A stretch of DNA of 9,821 nucleotides from UMGS902 sp045538895 (GTDB taxonomy: Bacteria > Bacillota > Clostridia > Oscillospirales > CAG-272): positions 1 through 9,821 of the forward strand of contig JAZQEH010000057.1 in the NCBI GenBank assembly GCA_045538895.1. The letters are read 5' to 3'. The notes under the pieces are model-generated. The model saw nothing but the letters and a program-made list of their open reading frames with translations. It was not told where the DNA came from and did not search any database. This document shows, piece by piece, positions 1 to 7,740 of this stretch. Numbering within the stretch: the first letter of the stretch is position 1; each line of letters begins with the position of its first letter. Both the position numbers and the translations under genes were made by a program.

Positions 1-210
1 AAAGGCATTGGTTCTTATATGATAAAACAAGTGATAAATAATTATGATTTATTGTCTGTATATGCTGAAACGGATAATGATGCCGTCGGTTTTTATCAGA
101 AGAACAATTTTAGTATTACAGAATTCTCTGAAATTTATGACTGTGAAACGGTTATCCGCTACAAATGTGAATTAACCCAATTCAAATTTATCGAATATGA
201 AGACTGTTAA
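1..210 (+). CDS. GNAT-family N-acetyltransferase, C-terminal part (5' end outside window)
   Basis: The frame is open from the first base, so the gene begins upstream; 69 residues plus stop are visible. Two GNAT hallmarks are present: K-G-I-G-S at residues 1-5 of the fragment, which fits the end of the acetyl-CoA pyrophosphate-binding loop (Q/R-x-x-G-x-G/A), and A-V-G-F-Y-Q-K-N-N-F about 27 residues later, the usual 'A..FY.K.GF' motif. Such enzymes move an acetyl group from acetyl-CoA to an amine; the substrate cannot be told from this part. The ATG at 19 lies inside motif A and is not the start. The last codons, GAC TGT TAA, are read from the left end of the adjoining repeat (GACTGTTAATC), so the stop codon is supplied by the repeat. 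The gene is AT-rich and lies directly before an attC-like repeat in the same orientation, as in a gene cassette. Confidence 0.75.
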   Translation, partial: KGIGSYMIKQVINNYDLLSVYAETDNDAVGFYQKNNFSITEFSEIYDCETVIRYKCELTQFKFIEYEDC

Positions 211-350
211 TCATGATGTCCCTTGCTGTACGAAGGGTAACAAGATTAGCACAAGATTTACCGAGTGAAGCGACAGGTTGGAAGCAAAAATGCGGAAGCG
301 GAGCAAAGCCGCAGCCGCCATAGTCCTCGATAGCTCAGTCGGTAGAGCGA
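206..350 (+). repeat. attC-like structured repeat, copy A
   Basis: The copy starts with GTTAATCATGATGT, followed by a small hairpin (CCCTT 220-224 with AAGGG 233-237) nested between GTTAATC (206-212) and GATTAGC (244-250). The conserved left arm follows (ACCGAG at 260, AGCGACAGGTTGGAAGC to 285). The G+C-rich tip is GCGG 292-295, AA, GCGG 298-301, loop, CCGC 309-312, AG, CCGC 315-318. The right arm is a tRNA-like 5' half (324-349). This copy lacks the terminal CATGACTGTTAATC and instead runs into unrelated sequence at about 350, so it looks damaged on its right side. Confidence 0.7.
324..349 (+). pseudogene. tRNA-Asn-like 5' fragment (acceptor strand and D arm) in copy A
   Basis: TCCTCGATAGCTCAGTCGG and the following TAGAGCG match the first 26 bases of the intact tRNA-Asn at 593, apart from changes in the acceptor strand (TCCTCGA against TCCTCCT). 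No anticodon arm, T arm or 3' acceptor strand follows, so this cannot be a tRNA gene. It is best read as the right arm of the repeat hairpin. Confidence 0.65.
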
Positions 351-354
351 ATGT

Positions 355-380
355 AAGGAAAACACACAAAAATTTTCCTT
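355..380 (+). other. Perfect 8-bp inverted repeat between copies A and B
   Basis: AAGGAAAA (355-362) and TTTTCCTT (373-380) flank a 10-base loop. The right arm gives a partial T-run, so the hairpin could act as a weak terminator for the upstream GNAT transcript, but there is no U-tract beyond the stem. It occupies the place where copy A should have its anticodon arm and copy B its left box, and may mark a deletion or insertion joint. Confidence 0.4.
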
Positions 381-385
381 GCCTG

Positions 386-488
386 AAAGCGAAACTAAGA
401 GGTTAAAATGCGGAAGCGTGCAAAACGCGCAGCCGCCATATTCCTCCTTAGCTCAGTGGGTAGAGCGCATGACTGTTAATCATGATGT
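386..488 (+). repeat. attC-like structured repeat, copy B (divergent left arm)
   Basis: The left arm differs from the other copies (AGCGAAACTAAGAGG at 389-402 rather than AGCGACAGGTTGG). It can still pair with the tRNA-like right arm: CTAAG 395-399 with CTTAG 447-451, and AGG 400-402 with CCT 443-445 or 446-448. The tip is GCGG 410-413, AA, GCGTG 416-420, loop CAAAA, CGCGC 426-430, AG, CCGC 433-436. The right arm (442-488) ends in the full CATGACTGTTAATCATG. No left outer box like GATTAAC is seen. Confidence 0.65.
442..488 (+). pseudogene. tRNA-Asn-like 5' half including anticodon arm, in copy B
   Basis: The bases agree with the intact tRNA-Asn from its first base through the variable loop, except for the D-loop (AGTGGGTA against AGTCGGTA). 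The anticodon stem CATGA/TCATG and the GTT anticodon are kept. After GATGT the sequence changes to a poor T-arm lookalike (TTGGTGGTTTCACTTAGC) and has no 3' acceptor strand, so no mature tRNA could form. A covariance search may report a low-scoring pseudo-tRNA here. Confidence 0.75.
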
Positions 489-592
489 TGGTGGTTTCAC
501 TTAGCGCAACAAGATTAACACGAAGATTTACCGAGTGAAGCGACAGGTTGGAAGCAAAAACGCGGAAGTGGCAAAAGCCGCAGCCGCCATAT

Positions 593-669
<77 letters not shown>

Positions 670-670
670 A

Positions 671-701
671 AAACCAGTCCAATCGGACTGGTTTTTGTTT
701 T
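671..701. terminator. Bidirectional intrinsic terminator (tRNA-Asn / araC-type gene)
   Basis: AAACCAGTCC (671-680), loop AATC, GGACTGGTTT (685-694), then TTGTTTT on the plus strand. Read on the minus strand, the stem is followed by a T-run from the A-run at 668-673. It lies 2 bases after the tRNA CCA end and abuts the stop codon of the convergent regulator gene, so it can end both transcripts. Confidence 0.85.
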
Positions 702-1563
702 ACAATGTTTCATCTTGTTTTGCTGGTGTATGTCCGTAAAATGCTTTATAGCAACGGTAAAATGCGGTATAGGAATTATAACCTACTGTTTCAGCGACAT
801 CGCACAGTTTGTGACCTTCTTCTATCAGGTGCTTTGCCGCATGCATTCGCTGCCTTGCTAAAAGAGTGCCGAAGGAACATCCAAAGACACGGTTACATAC
901 ACGTTCCACTTGTTTTGTAGAGAGATGTATTTTCTGTGCCATGCTTTTTAGCGTTAATTGTGAGTCGGCATAGGAATACAAAACCGAAAGTTCGATTTCG
1001 GAAGCATATTTGCAGTCGCTTGCGCTGAAGGCAAGCGGCTTTTTTTCGTTAGTAGTGGCGCTTTTTTCAATCTGCTTTGCAGTAAGTAATATAAGTGCAG
1101 ATGCAAGATCGTCGAACAAGATATCACGAAAATCTGTTTTTTCGGTATGCATGACAATTGTTTGAAAAATAGCCGAGAGTGCGTTGTCTGAAAATATAAG
1201 CGGCGCAGTTACTGAAGAAAAAGCATTACGCAGTTTAAAATAGGAAAAATCTGCGGCATCGCCTGTATTTACTAAAAAACGCAAAGCACATTTAGCACCG
1301 TCTTTGTCTTTGCAAACCACGTTGTGAAGAGCAAAAGACGGAATAAATACACATGCCCGGGGAGCTATTATATAGACTTCGTTTTCTGTATTTAGCTCCC
1401 ATGTTCCAGAGAGGGCGTATTGCAGTTCGTACATATAGTGACCGTGAGGCTTTTTAACATATTCTTCATTTTGCAACGTAGTGTCAAAAATATATGAGAT
1501 TTCAATGCCGTTTCGTTTTAATTCGCCGCTGTAATAAAATCCGCAAAGAACAGAGTTATCCAT
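700..1563 (-). CDS. AraC-family transcriptional regulator with N-terminal cupin domain
   Basis: A 287-residue protein from the ATG at 1563, chosen because AAAGGAGG lies 7-8 bases before it; a longer frame to 1656 would run through the promoter. Residues about 35-100 resemble an AraC-type cupin sensing domain (H40-G-H42 near the start of the barrel, then I-A-P-R and F-I-P strands). The C-terminus holds two helix-turn-helix units: first about 203-228 (L-T-L-K-S-M-A through R-V-F-G), second about 254-280 (D-V-A-E-T-V-G-Y through G-H-T-P), the standard AraC signature. Usual family length. Such proteins bind a sugar or derivative with the cupin and activate nearby genes in the cytoplasm. It is divergent from the aldolase operon, 180 bases away, which it most likely controls. 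The inducer is unknown. Confidence 0.9.
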   Translation of the reverse strand: MDNSVLCGFYYSGELKRNGIEISYIFDTTLQNEEYVKKPHGHYMYELQYALSGTWELNTENEVYIIAPRACVFIPSFALHNVVCKDKDGAKCALRFLVNTGDAADFSYFKLRNAFSSVTAPLIFSDNALSAIFQTIVMHTEKTDFRDILFDDLASALILLTAKQIEKSATTNEKKPLAFSASDCKYASEIELSVLYSYADSQLTLKSMAQKIHLSTKQVERVCNRVFGCSFGTLLARQRMHAAKHLIEEGHKLCDVAETVGYNSYTAFYRCYKAFYGHTPAKQDETL

Positions 1564-1582
1564 AAGCATCCCTCCTTTGTTC

Positions 1583-1611
1583 AGTATACACTTTAAAAAG
1601 TTGGATGTAAA
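1583..1611 (-). promoter_or_regulatory. Predicted promoter of the araC-type gene
   Basis: On the minus strand: TTTACA (1611-1606), a 17-base spacer, then TATACT (1588-1583), followed by the AAAGGAGG ribosome site just before the start at 1563. This is a good match to the vegetative sigma factor consensus. It lies back to back with the operon promoter at 1686-1715. Confidence 0.65.
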
Positions 1612-1685
1612 GCATTTAAGGACAAAAACAATCGAATATATTGCGTTTTGGGACATTTAGGTACTGAACTGGTCTGTGTGTTAAA

Positions 1686-1715
1686 TTGACGCAGAAGGCT
1701 ATGAAAAGGTACAAT
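1686..1715 (+). promoter_or_regulatory. Predicted promoter of the aldolase-giant enzyme operon
   Basis: TTGACG (1686-1691), 18-base spacer, TACAAT (1710-1715). An AGGAGG ribosome site follows at 1733-1738, 5 bases before the ATG at 1744. The 70-odd bases between this -35 box and the divergent promoter's -35 box contain AT-rich sequence with AATATATT at 1635-1642, a reasonable place for regulator binding, but I see no clear direct repeat that would define an AraC operator. Confidence 0.6.
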
Positions 1716-1743
1716 AAATACATAGAGTTACAAGGAGGATTGT

Positions 1744-2529
1744 ATGTACCTGTTCTCGAAAATAGATGAAAAACTAAAATCCGACAAAACGCTTATCGGT
1801 TCGCATATATTTTTCGGAGTGCCGCCGATTACCGAGTGCATGGCACAGAAAGGTTTTGATATTCTTTGGATTGACATGGAACATACCGCTATCGGTATCG
1901 AAAGTCTGCAAAACAATCTCATTGCTGTTCGCGCAGGCGGCACGGCGGCATTTGTCCGTATCCCGTGGAATGATGCAGTTATGGCAAAACCCGTAATTGA
2001 TATGGGGCCTGAGGGAATAATTTTTCCTTATATCCGCACCGCCGATGATGCACGAAAAGCAGTTGCAGCATGTGAATATCCGCCGAAAGGTATACGAGGC
2101 TACGGACCTCTTCGTGCTCTTGAATACGGTGGCATCACTCCCATAGAATTTGTGGATACGGAATACCGTAAAATGTGGCGCATATTGCAGATTGAACATG
2201 TAGATGCCGTGAACAACCTTGAAGAGATACTTTCGGTAGAAGGTGTGGATGCTTATATCGTCGGACCGAACGATCTTGCGGCTTCGGTCGGACATATCGG
2301 AAGACCAAGGCATCCCGATATGCTTCCCATATACGACCGCATCGGAAAGGTGATGCGGGACAAAGGGAAACTGTTCGGCGTATCTGTAGGGTATGACGAA
2401 GAGCTGCTTACTACATGGAGACGGCGAGGCGCACGCATGCTGTTTTGCGGCTCGGATGTAAGTTATATACACGACAGTGCCGCCATCATGCAAAAAGAAT
2501 TGACAAAAATATCCGAAAAGGAGTTATAA
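1744..2529 (+). CDS. HpcH/HpaI-family class II aldolase (2-keto-3-deoxy acid aldolase type)
   Basis: A 261-residue protein, the normal family length, starting 5 bases after AGGAGG. Members are metal-dependent cytoplasmic aldolases that split 2-keto-3-deoxy acids into pyruvate (or a related 2-oxo acid) and an aldehyde. The key positions match those of HpaI with a shift of two: catalytic H47 in W-I-D-M-E-H, R72 in V-R-I-P-W, metal ligands E151 in Q-I-E-H and D177 in V-G-P-N-D-L-A. G-I-R-G-Y-G-P at about 116-122 also fits. The true substrate could be 2-keto-3-deoxy-L-rhamnonate, 2-keto-3-deoxyglucarate, 4-hydroxy-2-oxoheptanedioate or similar; sequence alone does not decide. It is first in a two-gene operon, with 2 bases between its stop codon and the start of the secreted enzyme, whose ribosome site lies in its own last codons. 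Confidence 0.88.
   Translation: MYLFSKIDEKLKSDKTLIGSHIFFGVPPITECMAQKGFDILWIDMEHTAIGIESLQNNLIAVRAGGTAAFVRIPWNDAVMAKPVIDMGPEGIIFPYIRTADDARKAVAACEYPPKGIRGYGPLRALEYGGITPIEFVDTEYRKMWRILQIEHVDAVNNLEEILSVEGVDAYIVGPNDLAASVGHIGRPRHPDMLPIYDRIGKVMRDKGKLFGVSVGYDEELLTTWRRRGARMLFCGSDVSYIHDSAAIMQKELTKISEKEL
2518..2523 (+). promoter_or_regulatory. Ribosome binding site of the giant enzyme, inside the aldolase 3' end
   Basis: AAGGAG lies within the last codons of the aldolase, 8 bases before the ATG at 2532. It fixes the start of the downstream protein at the residue that opens the signal peptide and suggests translational coupling. Confidence 0.75.
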
Positions 2530-2531
2530 TA

Positions 2532-5500
2532 ATGAAAAAACATCTTTCTTTATGGCTATGTTTTTACTTACTTTGCACAGCATTTATTTTTTCATCTGCG
2601 GCCACAGAAATTCAAACGGAGGAGCAATCAACCATGATACAAACTGAAAACGGAATTGAATTTTCCAAGTATTATTTGTTGGAAGATTTTAAAAAGCTCT
2701 CGCTTGATAGCATTACACATTCTGTCACTTCGGAGGGCACAACTGCGGTGTTTACACTTGACGGTGGTTATACCGATGACGGTGTCCTTTTGCATGCTCA
2801 GGTGAAAGATAAAGAACTCGTATTCGGAAATGAAAAAAATTCGCTCAATGACTATTATGAGCTTGTTTTTCAGATTCCCGCAACCTCTTCTGTGCAGAAA
2901 GACTATGCATATAAGCTTACCTGTTTTGCAGACGGAAGATATATTCTTTGGCAGAAAAATGCTACCGAAATGGTAGAAATAGAGACTCCTTCGGGCTTCA
3001 CATATACTGCCGGGAATTACACCGACGGATACGGTGCAGACATTTTTATTCCGTATAGCATGCTCCTTGTAGACATGGCACACGGCCTTGGCAATTTCCG
3101 CTTTATTATGAGCTTGCGAAATGTCAATGCCGATATCAATGCATTCAGCGAAAGCCGTTTGCTTGGTACACACGGCGACTATCCGAATACATGGTTTGTT
3201 TTAGATGAGGCTGGTAAAATTGTACGTCGTGACTATGATTCGTATAAGCTTTGCGACGTTGCAATTCCCGAAACGAAAGAGATCCTCGGTAATCTTGCCG
3301 AAATAACTCCCCAAAACGGACGTATGCAACAGTCACTTCTTGGCGCAACCGCTGTTTTTGATGAGGCATACGGACTTGGCTACGGTTTTCCCACCGACCT
3401 GTTCTCGATAACCGACTATGTGTTTGCGCCCCGTGGCGAAAACACGGTAACCGCAGTGACCGACGGTTATGTTTTGCTTGCGGTTCCCATGAATAACGGA
3501 CAGAATATTCCTGCATCTCTTGAAGCAGACGGATGGACTTGCCTTGCCGACTATTGCAGAGATTATCTGCAATTCGGAAACAAGCCAAAGGCAGACTATA
3601 CATTCATGATTGCATACTATGCAAAACATTTTTCGGCAGGTGAAACCTTTACTCCTCCTCAGAATTATTCCACTGTTTTCGGTGCACATACCGAAAATGC
3701 AGCTGTGGAAGCAGTATATACTTCGGAGCCTTACATTATCCGTCTTGACGGCAGTGAGCCGGCCTTTTATCAGGAAGCGGAGCAGCTTTTTGCTTGCGGA
3801 CCTTCTTTGGACGTAACGAAAAAAGGTACAATTTATGCTTCCTATATGTCAGGTGGTACAACCGAGCCGCATATAGAGAACTTTATGGTAATTGTCCGCA
3901 GTGTGGATGGCGGCAAGACTTGGCAACGCATTGCCGCATTTGACACGTGGCAGAACAAGGAGATAGGCGGCATTAAGGAAACGTTTGCTTGCGAATTTCA
4001 ATATACCTATGATGCAGAGAGAGATAGACTCCAGTGTTTCTTCTGGCAGAGAAACGGTACTACAAAGCTGACAAGCCTTAATAGCACACATTCTGCAAAC
4101 ACGCAAACGTGGATGGTAACTATCGAAAATCCCGACGCAGAGAATCCTGATGACGTTACCTTTACAAATCTTCGCAGCGCATTCCCCGGTATTATACGTA
4201 ACCGTGCACTTATTCTTTCGGACGGCACGTGGTTACAGACCTGTACCGGCATGACGGATCAGCGCTTTAACAAGGTTTATGCATCTGTCGACGGTGGCGA
4301 CACTTGGATAGAGCAAGGAGAGATATATGCACCGCTTTGCCGTTCGTGGGATGAAATCATGTTCGTTGAGAAACTCGATGGCACAATTTGGGCGACTTAC
4401 CGCACGTCCGAAGGTGTTGTATACCAAAACTTCTCCTTTGACAATGGCAAGACATGGACAATCAGCACTCCTGCAAATATTAAAAACGCAAATTCTCGAT
4501 TTAATATTACCCGTTTGCCGAGCGGCGCATTAATTATGGTATATTCCGATAATGCCTCCACCAGACTCGGTATGACGGTGGCTCTTTCCTATGATGACGG
4601 CGAAACCTTTACGAATTATTACTGCCTCTACCCAACACGTTCTTCCTATCCTGACGTGGCATTAGACGCAGATGGACGTATCCATATCATTTTTGATGCT
4701 TACAGAACTTCTGAAAATGTTATGCGTGCCGATGAAAACGGAAACCGTACCTGGGCATACGTTTACCATGCCGCACTCACGGAAGAAGAAATTCTTTCCT
4801 ATGCCGCAAACGGAAAAACCAAATTGCTTTCATTTGGCGATTCCTATCTCATAGAGAAATATTGGGCAGTATATCAGTCGGCTATCGGTACCTATGGAGC
4901 GGTTAATCTTTCCGAAAGCGGAAAGGGACTTTCCTATTGGCAGTCCAAAGTCAGCGAACTTCCCACATATGCTCCTGAAAATATCCTCGTAAACCTTGGA
5001 CTTCGTGAGATTCTCTTTGATGCCGAGAGCGGCGAGAGCGTGGCAGGTAAGATTTCGTCCTTGCTTGCAGATATGCAGAAGGCTTGCCCGGATAGCGACA
5101 TTTATATTTGCGAGATGCTTCCTGTTCCTGCATATCCTGACTGTGATAGCGAAATCGCATTGTTTAATGCGGCACTTTCTGCATATGTGGAAAGCGATAT
5201 TACGGGAAAACTCAAAATGATTTGTTACAAGGATAAGCTTGTTTCTGCCGACGGTACGTATGAATGGCTATTTCTTTCTGACGGCTTGCACTTGAACGTT
5301 CATGCGTACGGTGCATTTACTAATGAGGTATGGAAAGCAACGGGACTTACAAAGTCTGTTGAAAGCATGAATATTATCACAAGATCGGTTGCAGGACATC
5401 TTTGCAACGATTCTTGTGGATATTGCGAGTTTAACGGTAGCGGTACGGCAAGCGATCCGTTCCGCATTGATTCGCTTGATGCATATCATACGTTCGCAAA

Positions 5501-7730
5501 GCAGAGCCAAGGACAAACCTTCGCAGGCAAGGTGTTCAGACTTGATACAGATATTACACTTGGCGAAGATAATGCGTTTATTTACCGTCTTGGCAGTGCA
5601 AGTGGCTTCGCAGGTACGCTTGACGGTAACGGTCATACTGTTACTTTGAACATTACTGCCGCAAAAGAAACGCATGCATCCTTGATGCACACGCTTGCGG
5701 CAAACGGAACGGTAAAAAATCTTACTGTGCGCGGTAACATTTCTTCTGCCGAAGGCTATGTTGGCGGTATTGTAGGTCATACCTACGGTAGAATCGAAAA
5801 CTGCAAGAGTTATGTAACAATTGAAAGCAGTGGTAAATATGTAGCAGGTGTTGCAGCCCGTGCATATAGCGGTGCAGTATTTACTGATTGTTTGTTTGGT
5901 GGAACTGTTTTACAGACAAACGATATGAACTATGCCGGAGGAATTACAAGTTATGCCGACGACTGTAGCTTCATCGGATGTGTAAACGAGGGCGAAATTT
6001 CAGGCGGCAGATATTCTATCGGTGGTATCGCAGGCAGGGCGGCGCTTGTTACGGTGCAGAACTGTAGCAACAAGGGTACTCTTACCGCATTGGAAAGCCG
6101 CGGACAGGTTGGCGGCATAGTCGGCGAACTTGTGAGTGGTGATTCCGTCATTTCCGAATGTAATAATAGTGGCATGCTGAAAGGCGGCAGTTCGGTGGCT
6201 GACCTTGTGGGTATAGTAAATATCGGTGTAGGCAACACCCTTACATTTATTGGCGGCACCGCAAGCGGAATAATTGAATGTACCACCGCACCCACTGACA
6301 TGTTCTACGGAACTTTGAAGACCGGTACTGTTGAAAAAATTGCTGCCGCTACTAAGATTGACAGTGCTGATGCACTTGTTGAAATAATGAATGATAGCAG
6401 CAAATGGTCAGGTAATTATAAACTTACCGATAATATTGATCTTACAGGTAAAACGCAGAACAGTATCGGTAATGCCACCACTCCTTTTAGCGGAACCTTT
6501 GACGGCGACGGACATGTGGTGAAAGGACTAAACGTTGCAAACGGTTTGTTTGGTGTAATCAGCGGAGCAACAATCAAAAATCTTACGGTGGAAGGAACCG
6601 TTAATGCGTCGGCTAACAATGCGGCAGGCATCGTTGGACTTATTTCAAATAACGGAACTGTTCAAAATTGTATAAATAAGGCGGTTGTTATTTCTTCCGC
6701 TTCCCGTGCCGCAGGCATAGTCGGCGGTGCTACTTGTACAGTTGAAGCCGGAAATGTGATTGTTGAAAATTGCAAAAACATGGTTGCCATCAGCGGAAAG
6801 GATAATATCGGCGGTATAGTCGGTCGCTTTGATATCGGCAAAGCAGGTCAGAACGGTACATACAACGTGCGTAACTGCGTTAACTACGGTACCGTTACCG
6901 CATCTCAGCAAAGCGGCGGACTCATGGGCTTTTATTCAAATAATGCGGCAGGCACTACCACTTATATCGAGAACAACTTAAATGCAGGCGATGTTATAGC
7001 GAAAGGGGGAGTTGTAGGCGGTATCTGCGGCAACTTCCGTGTGTACAGTAAGAGCGACATGACCGTTGTTTTACGCAATTGTATGAATACGGGCGACATT
7101 ATAACATCTGCATCCGATGCAAAAATCGGCGGTATTGTCGGTGCAGGCGATGCCCAGCCCGGTGTCTATACTTTTGAAAGTAATTACAATAGCGGCTCGG
7201 TTGCAAATGCCAATGATGTAAGCGAGGGTGCGGTGGCCGCAGCGTTGTCTAGCGCCGCTATCGCACAGAACAACTATGCGCTTGATCTTGGCGAAACACA
7301 TGGCGTAACCGATTATGTGACTTTGGTTACGGCGGATAACTTCACCGAGGCGGCAACCTTTGTGGGCTTCTCTGCAGATTATTGGATTTTTACAGATAAA
7401 GGTCCCGAACTTCTTTCACACCACAAGCATGAGATTGTGTATGAAAGCATAGATAAATCGAAACATTTTGGTGCTTGCTATTGTGGCTATGTTTCCGAAG
7501 AAGAGGAACACTTTGACGAGGATAAGGATAATCTCTGCGATGCTTGTAGCACTCTTACAAAGGAAATCCTCGGCGATATCGACGGCGACGGTAGAGTTAC
7601 TATTAAAGATGCGTTGGATCTTATCCGCGTAATTCTTAATGATAAAACCATCGAAAACGGCGACGTTAACGGAGATGGCAAGGTAGGACTTGCTGACGTT
7701 ATCCGTATTATGAAACTAGTGACGAAATGA
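2532..7730 (+). CDS. Secreted multidomain carbohydrate-active protein: CBM9-like, Asp-box sialidase-like, SGNH hydrolase-like, GLUG beta-helix, dockerin
   Basis: 1732 residues from the ATG at 2532; an in-frame extension to 2415 lies inside the aldolase and is rejected because the chosen start has a ribosome site and a signal peptide. In order: Sec signal (1-25: K-K, hydrophobic core, S-S-A-A); CBM9/DOMON-like beta domain (about 38-232); a BNR/sialidase-like propeller with four Asp boxes at 457-464, 585-592, 635-642 and 686-693 (S-x-D-x-G-x-T-W/F); an SGNH-like domain (about 765-930) with G-D-S (S771) and D917-G-L-H920; two GLUG-like beta-helix stretches (about 969-1270 and 1278-1620); a His/Cys module (1631-1672); a type I dockerin with two Ca-binding loops at 1681 and 1710. 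Likely role: cutting and de-esterifying a glycan outside the cell, held by a cohesin partner. A canonical sialidase FRIP motif is not evident, so sialidase activity is uncertain. The SGNH block III reads G-L-R-E rather than G-x-N-D, so that activity is also uncertain. Confidence 0.85.
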   Translation: MKKHLSLWLCFYLLCTAFIFSSAATEIQTEEQSTMIQTENGIEFSKYYLLEDFKKLSLDSITHSVTSEGTTAVFTLDGGYTDDGVLLHAQVKDKELVFGNEKNSLNDYYELVFQIPATSSVQKDYAYKLTCFADGRYILWQKNATEMVEIETPSGFTYTAGNYTDGYGADIFIPYSMLLVDMAHGLGNFRFIMSLRNVNADINAFSESRLLGTHGDYPNTWFVLDEAGKIVRRDYDSYKLCDVAIPETKEILGNLAEITPQNGRMQQSLLGATAVFDEAYGLGYGFPTDLFSITDYVFAPRGENTVTAVTDGYVLLAVPMNNGQNIPASLEADGWTCLADYCRDYLQFGNKPKADYTFMIAYYAKHFSAGETFTPPQNYSTVFGAHTENAAVEAVYTSEPYIIRLDGSEPAFYQEAEQLFACGPSLDVTKKGTIYASYMSGGTTEPHIENFMVIVRSVDGGKTWQRIAAFDTWQNKEIGGIKETFACEFQYTYDAERDRLQCFFWQRNGTTKLTSLNSTHSANTQTWMVTIENPDAENPDDVTFTNLRSAFPGIIRNRALILSDGTWLQTCTGMTDQRFNKVYASVDGGDTWIEQGEIYAPLCRSWDEIMFVEKLDGTIWATYRTSEGVVYQNFSFDNGKTWTISTPANIKNANSRFNITRLPSGALIMVYSDNASTRLGMTVALSYDDGETFTNYYCLYPTRSSYPDVALDADGRIHIIFDAYRTSENVMRADENGNRTWAYVYHAALTEEEILSYAANGKTKLLSFGDSYLIEKYWAVYQSAIGTYGAVNLSESGKGLSYWQSKVSELPTYAPENILVNLGLREILFDAESGESVAGKISSLLADMQKACPDSDIYICEMLPVPAYPDCDSEIALFNAALSAYVESDITGKLKMICYKDKLVSADGTYEWLFLSDGLHLNVHAYGAFTNEVWKATGLTKSVESMNIITRSVAGHLCNDSCGYCEFNGSGTASDPFRIDSLDAYHTFAKQSQGQTFAGKVFRLDTDITLGEDNAFIYRLGSASGFAGTLDGNGHTVTLNITAAKETHASLMHTLAANGTVKNLTVRGNISSAEGYVGGIVGHTYGRIENCKSYVTIESSGKYVAGVAARAYSGAVFTDCLFGGTVLQTNDMNYAGGITSYADDCSFIGCVNEGEISGGRYSIGGIAGRAALVTVQNCSNKGTLTALESRGQVGGIVGELVSGDSVISECNNSGMLKGGSSVADLVGIVNIGVGNTLTFIGGTASGIIECTTAPTDMFYGTLKTGTVEKIAAATKIDSADALVEIMNDSSKWSGNYKLTDNIDLTGKTQNSIGNATTPFSGTFDGDGHVVKGLNVANGLFGVISGATIKNLTVEGTVNASANNAAGIVGLISNNGTVQNCINKAVVISSASRAAGIVGGATCTVEAGNVIVENCKNMVAISGKDNIGGIVGRFDIGKAGQNGTYNVRNCVNYGTVTASQQSGGLMGFYSNNAAGTTTYIENNLNAGDVIAKGGVVGGICGNFRVYSKSDMTVVLRNCMNTGDIITSASDAKIGGIVGAGDAQPGVYTFESNYNSGSVANANDVSEGAVAAALSSAAIAQNNYALDLGETHGVTDYVTLVTADNFTEAATFVGFSADYWIFTDKGPELLSHHKHEIVYESIDKSKHFGACYCGYVSEEEEHFDEDKDNLCDACSTLTKEILGDIDGDGRVTIKDALDLIRVILNDKTIENGDVNGDGKVGLADVIRIMKLVTK

Positions 7731-7740
7731 TTTGTAATAG

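Noticed and set aside
442..530. Extra tRNA-Asn genes in the repeats
   Set aside because: Only the 5' half is kept in each copy; true T arm, 3' acceptor strand and CCA are absent except at 593-668.
1621..1650. Palindromic operator in the divergent promoter region
   Set aside because: AATATATT is symmetric but the flanking A- and T-runs do not share its centre; too weak to call as an AraC site.
1774..2493. 239-residue minus-strand ORF opposite the aldolase
   Set aside because: Antisense shadow of a clearly conserved aldolase with all catalytic residues; its protein is Cys/His/Ser-rich noise without a domain.
2415..2531. Longer start for the giant enzyme
   Set aside because: It would overlap the aldolase in another frame and bury the signal peptide; the ATG at 2532 has its own ribosome site.
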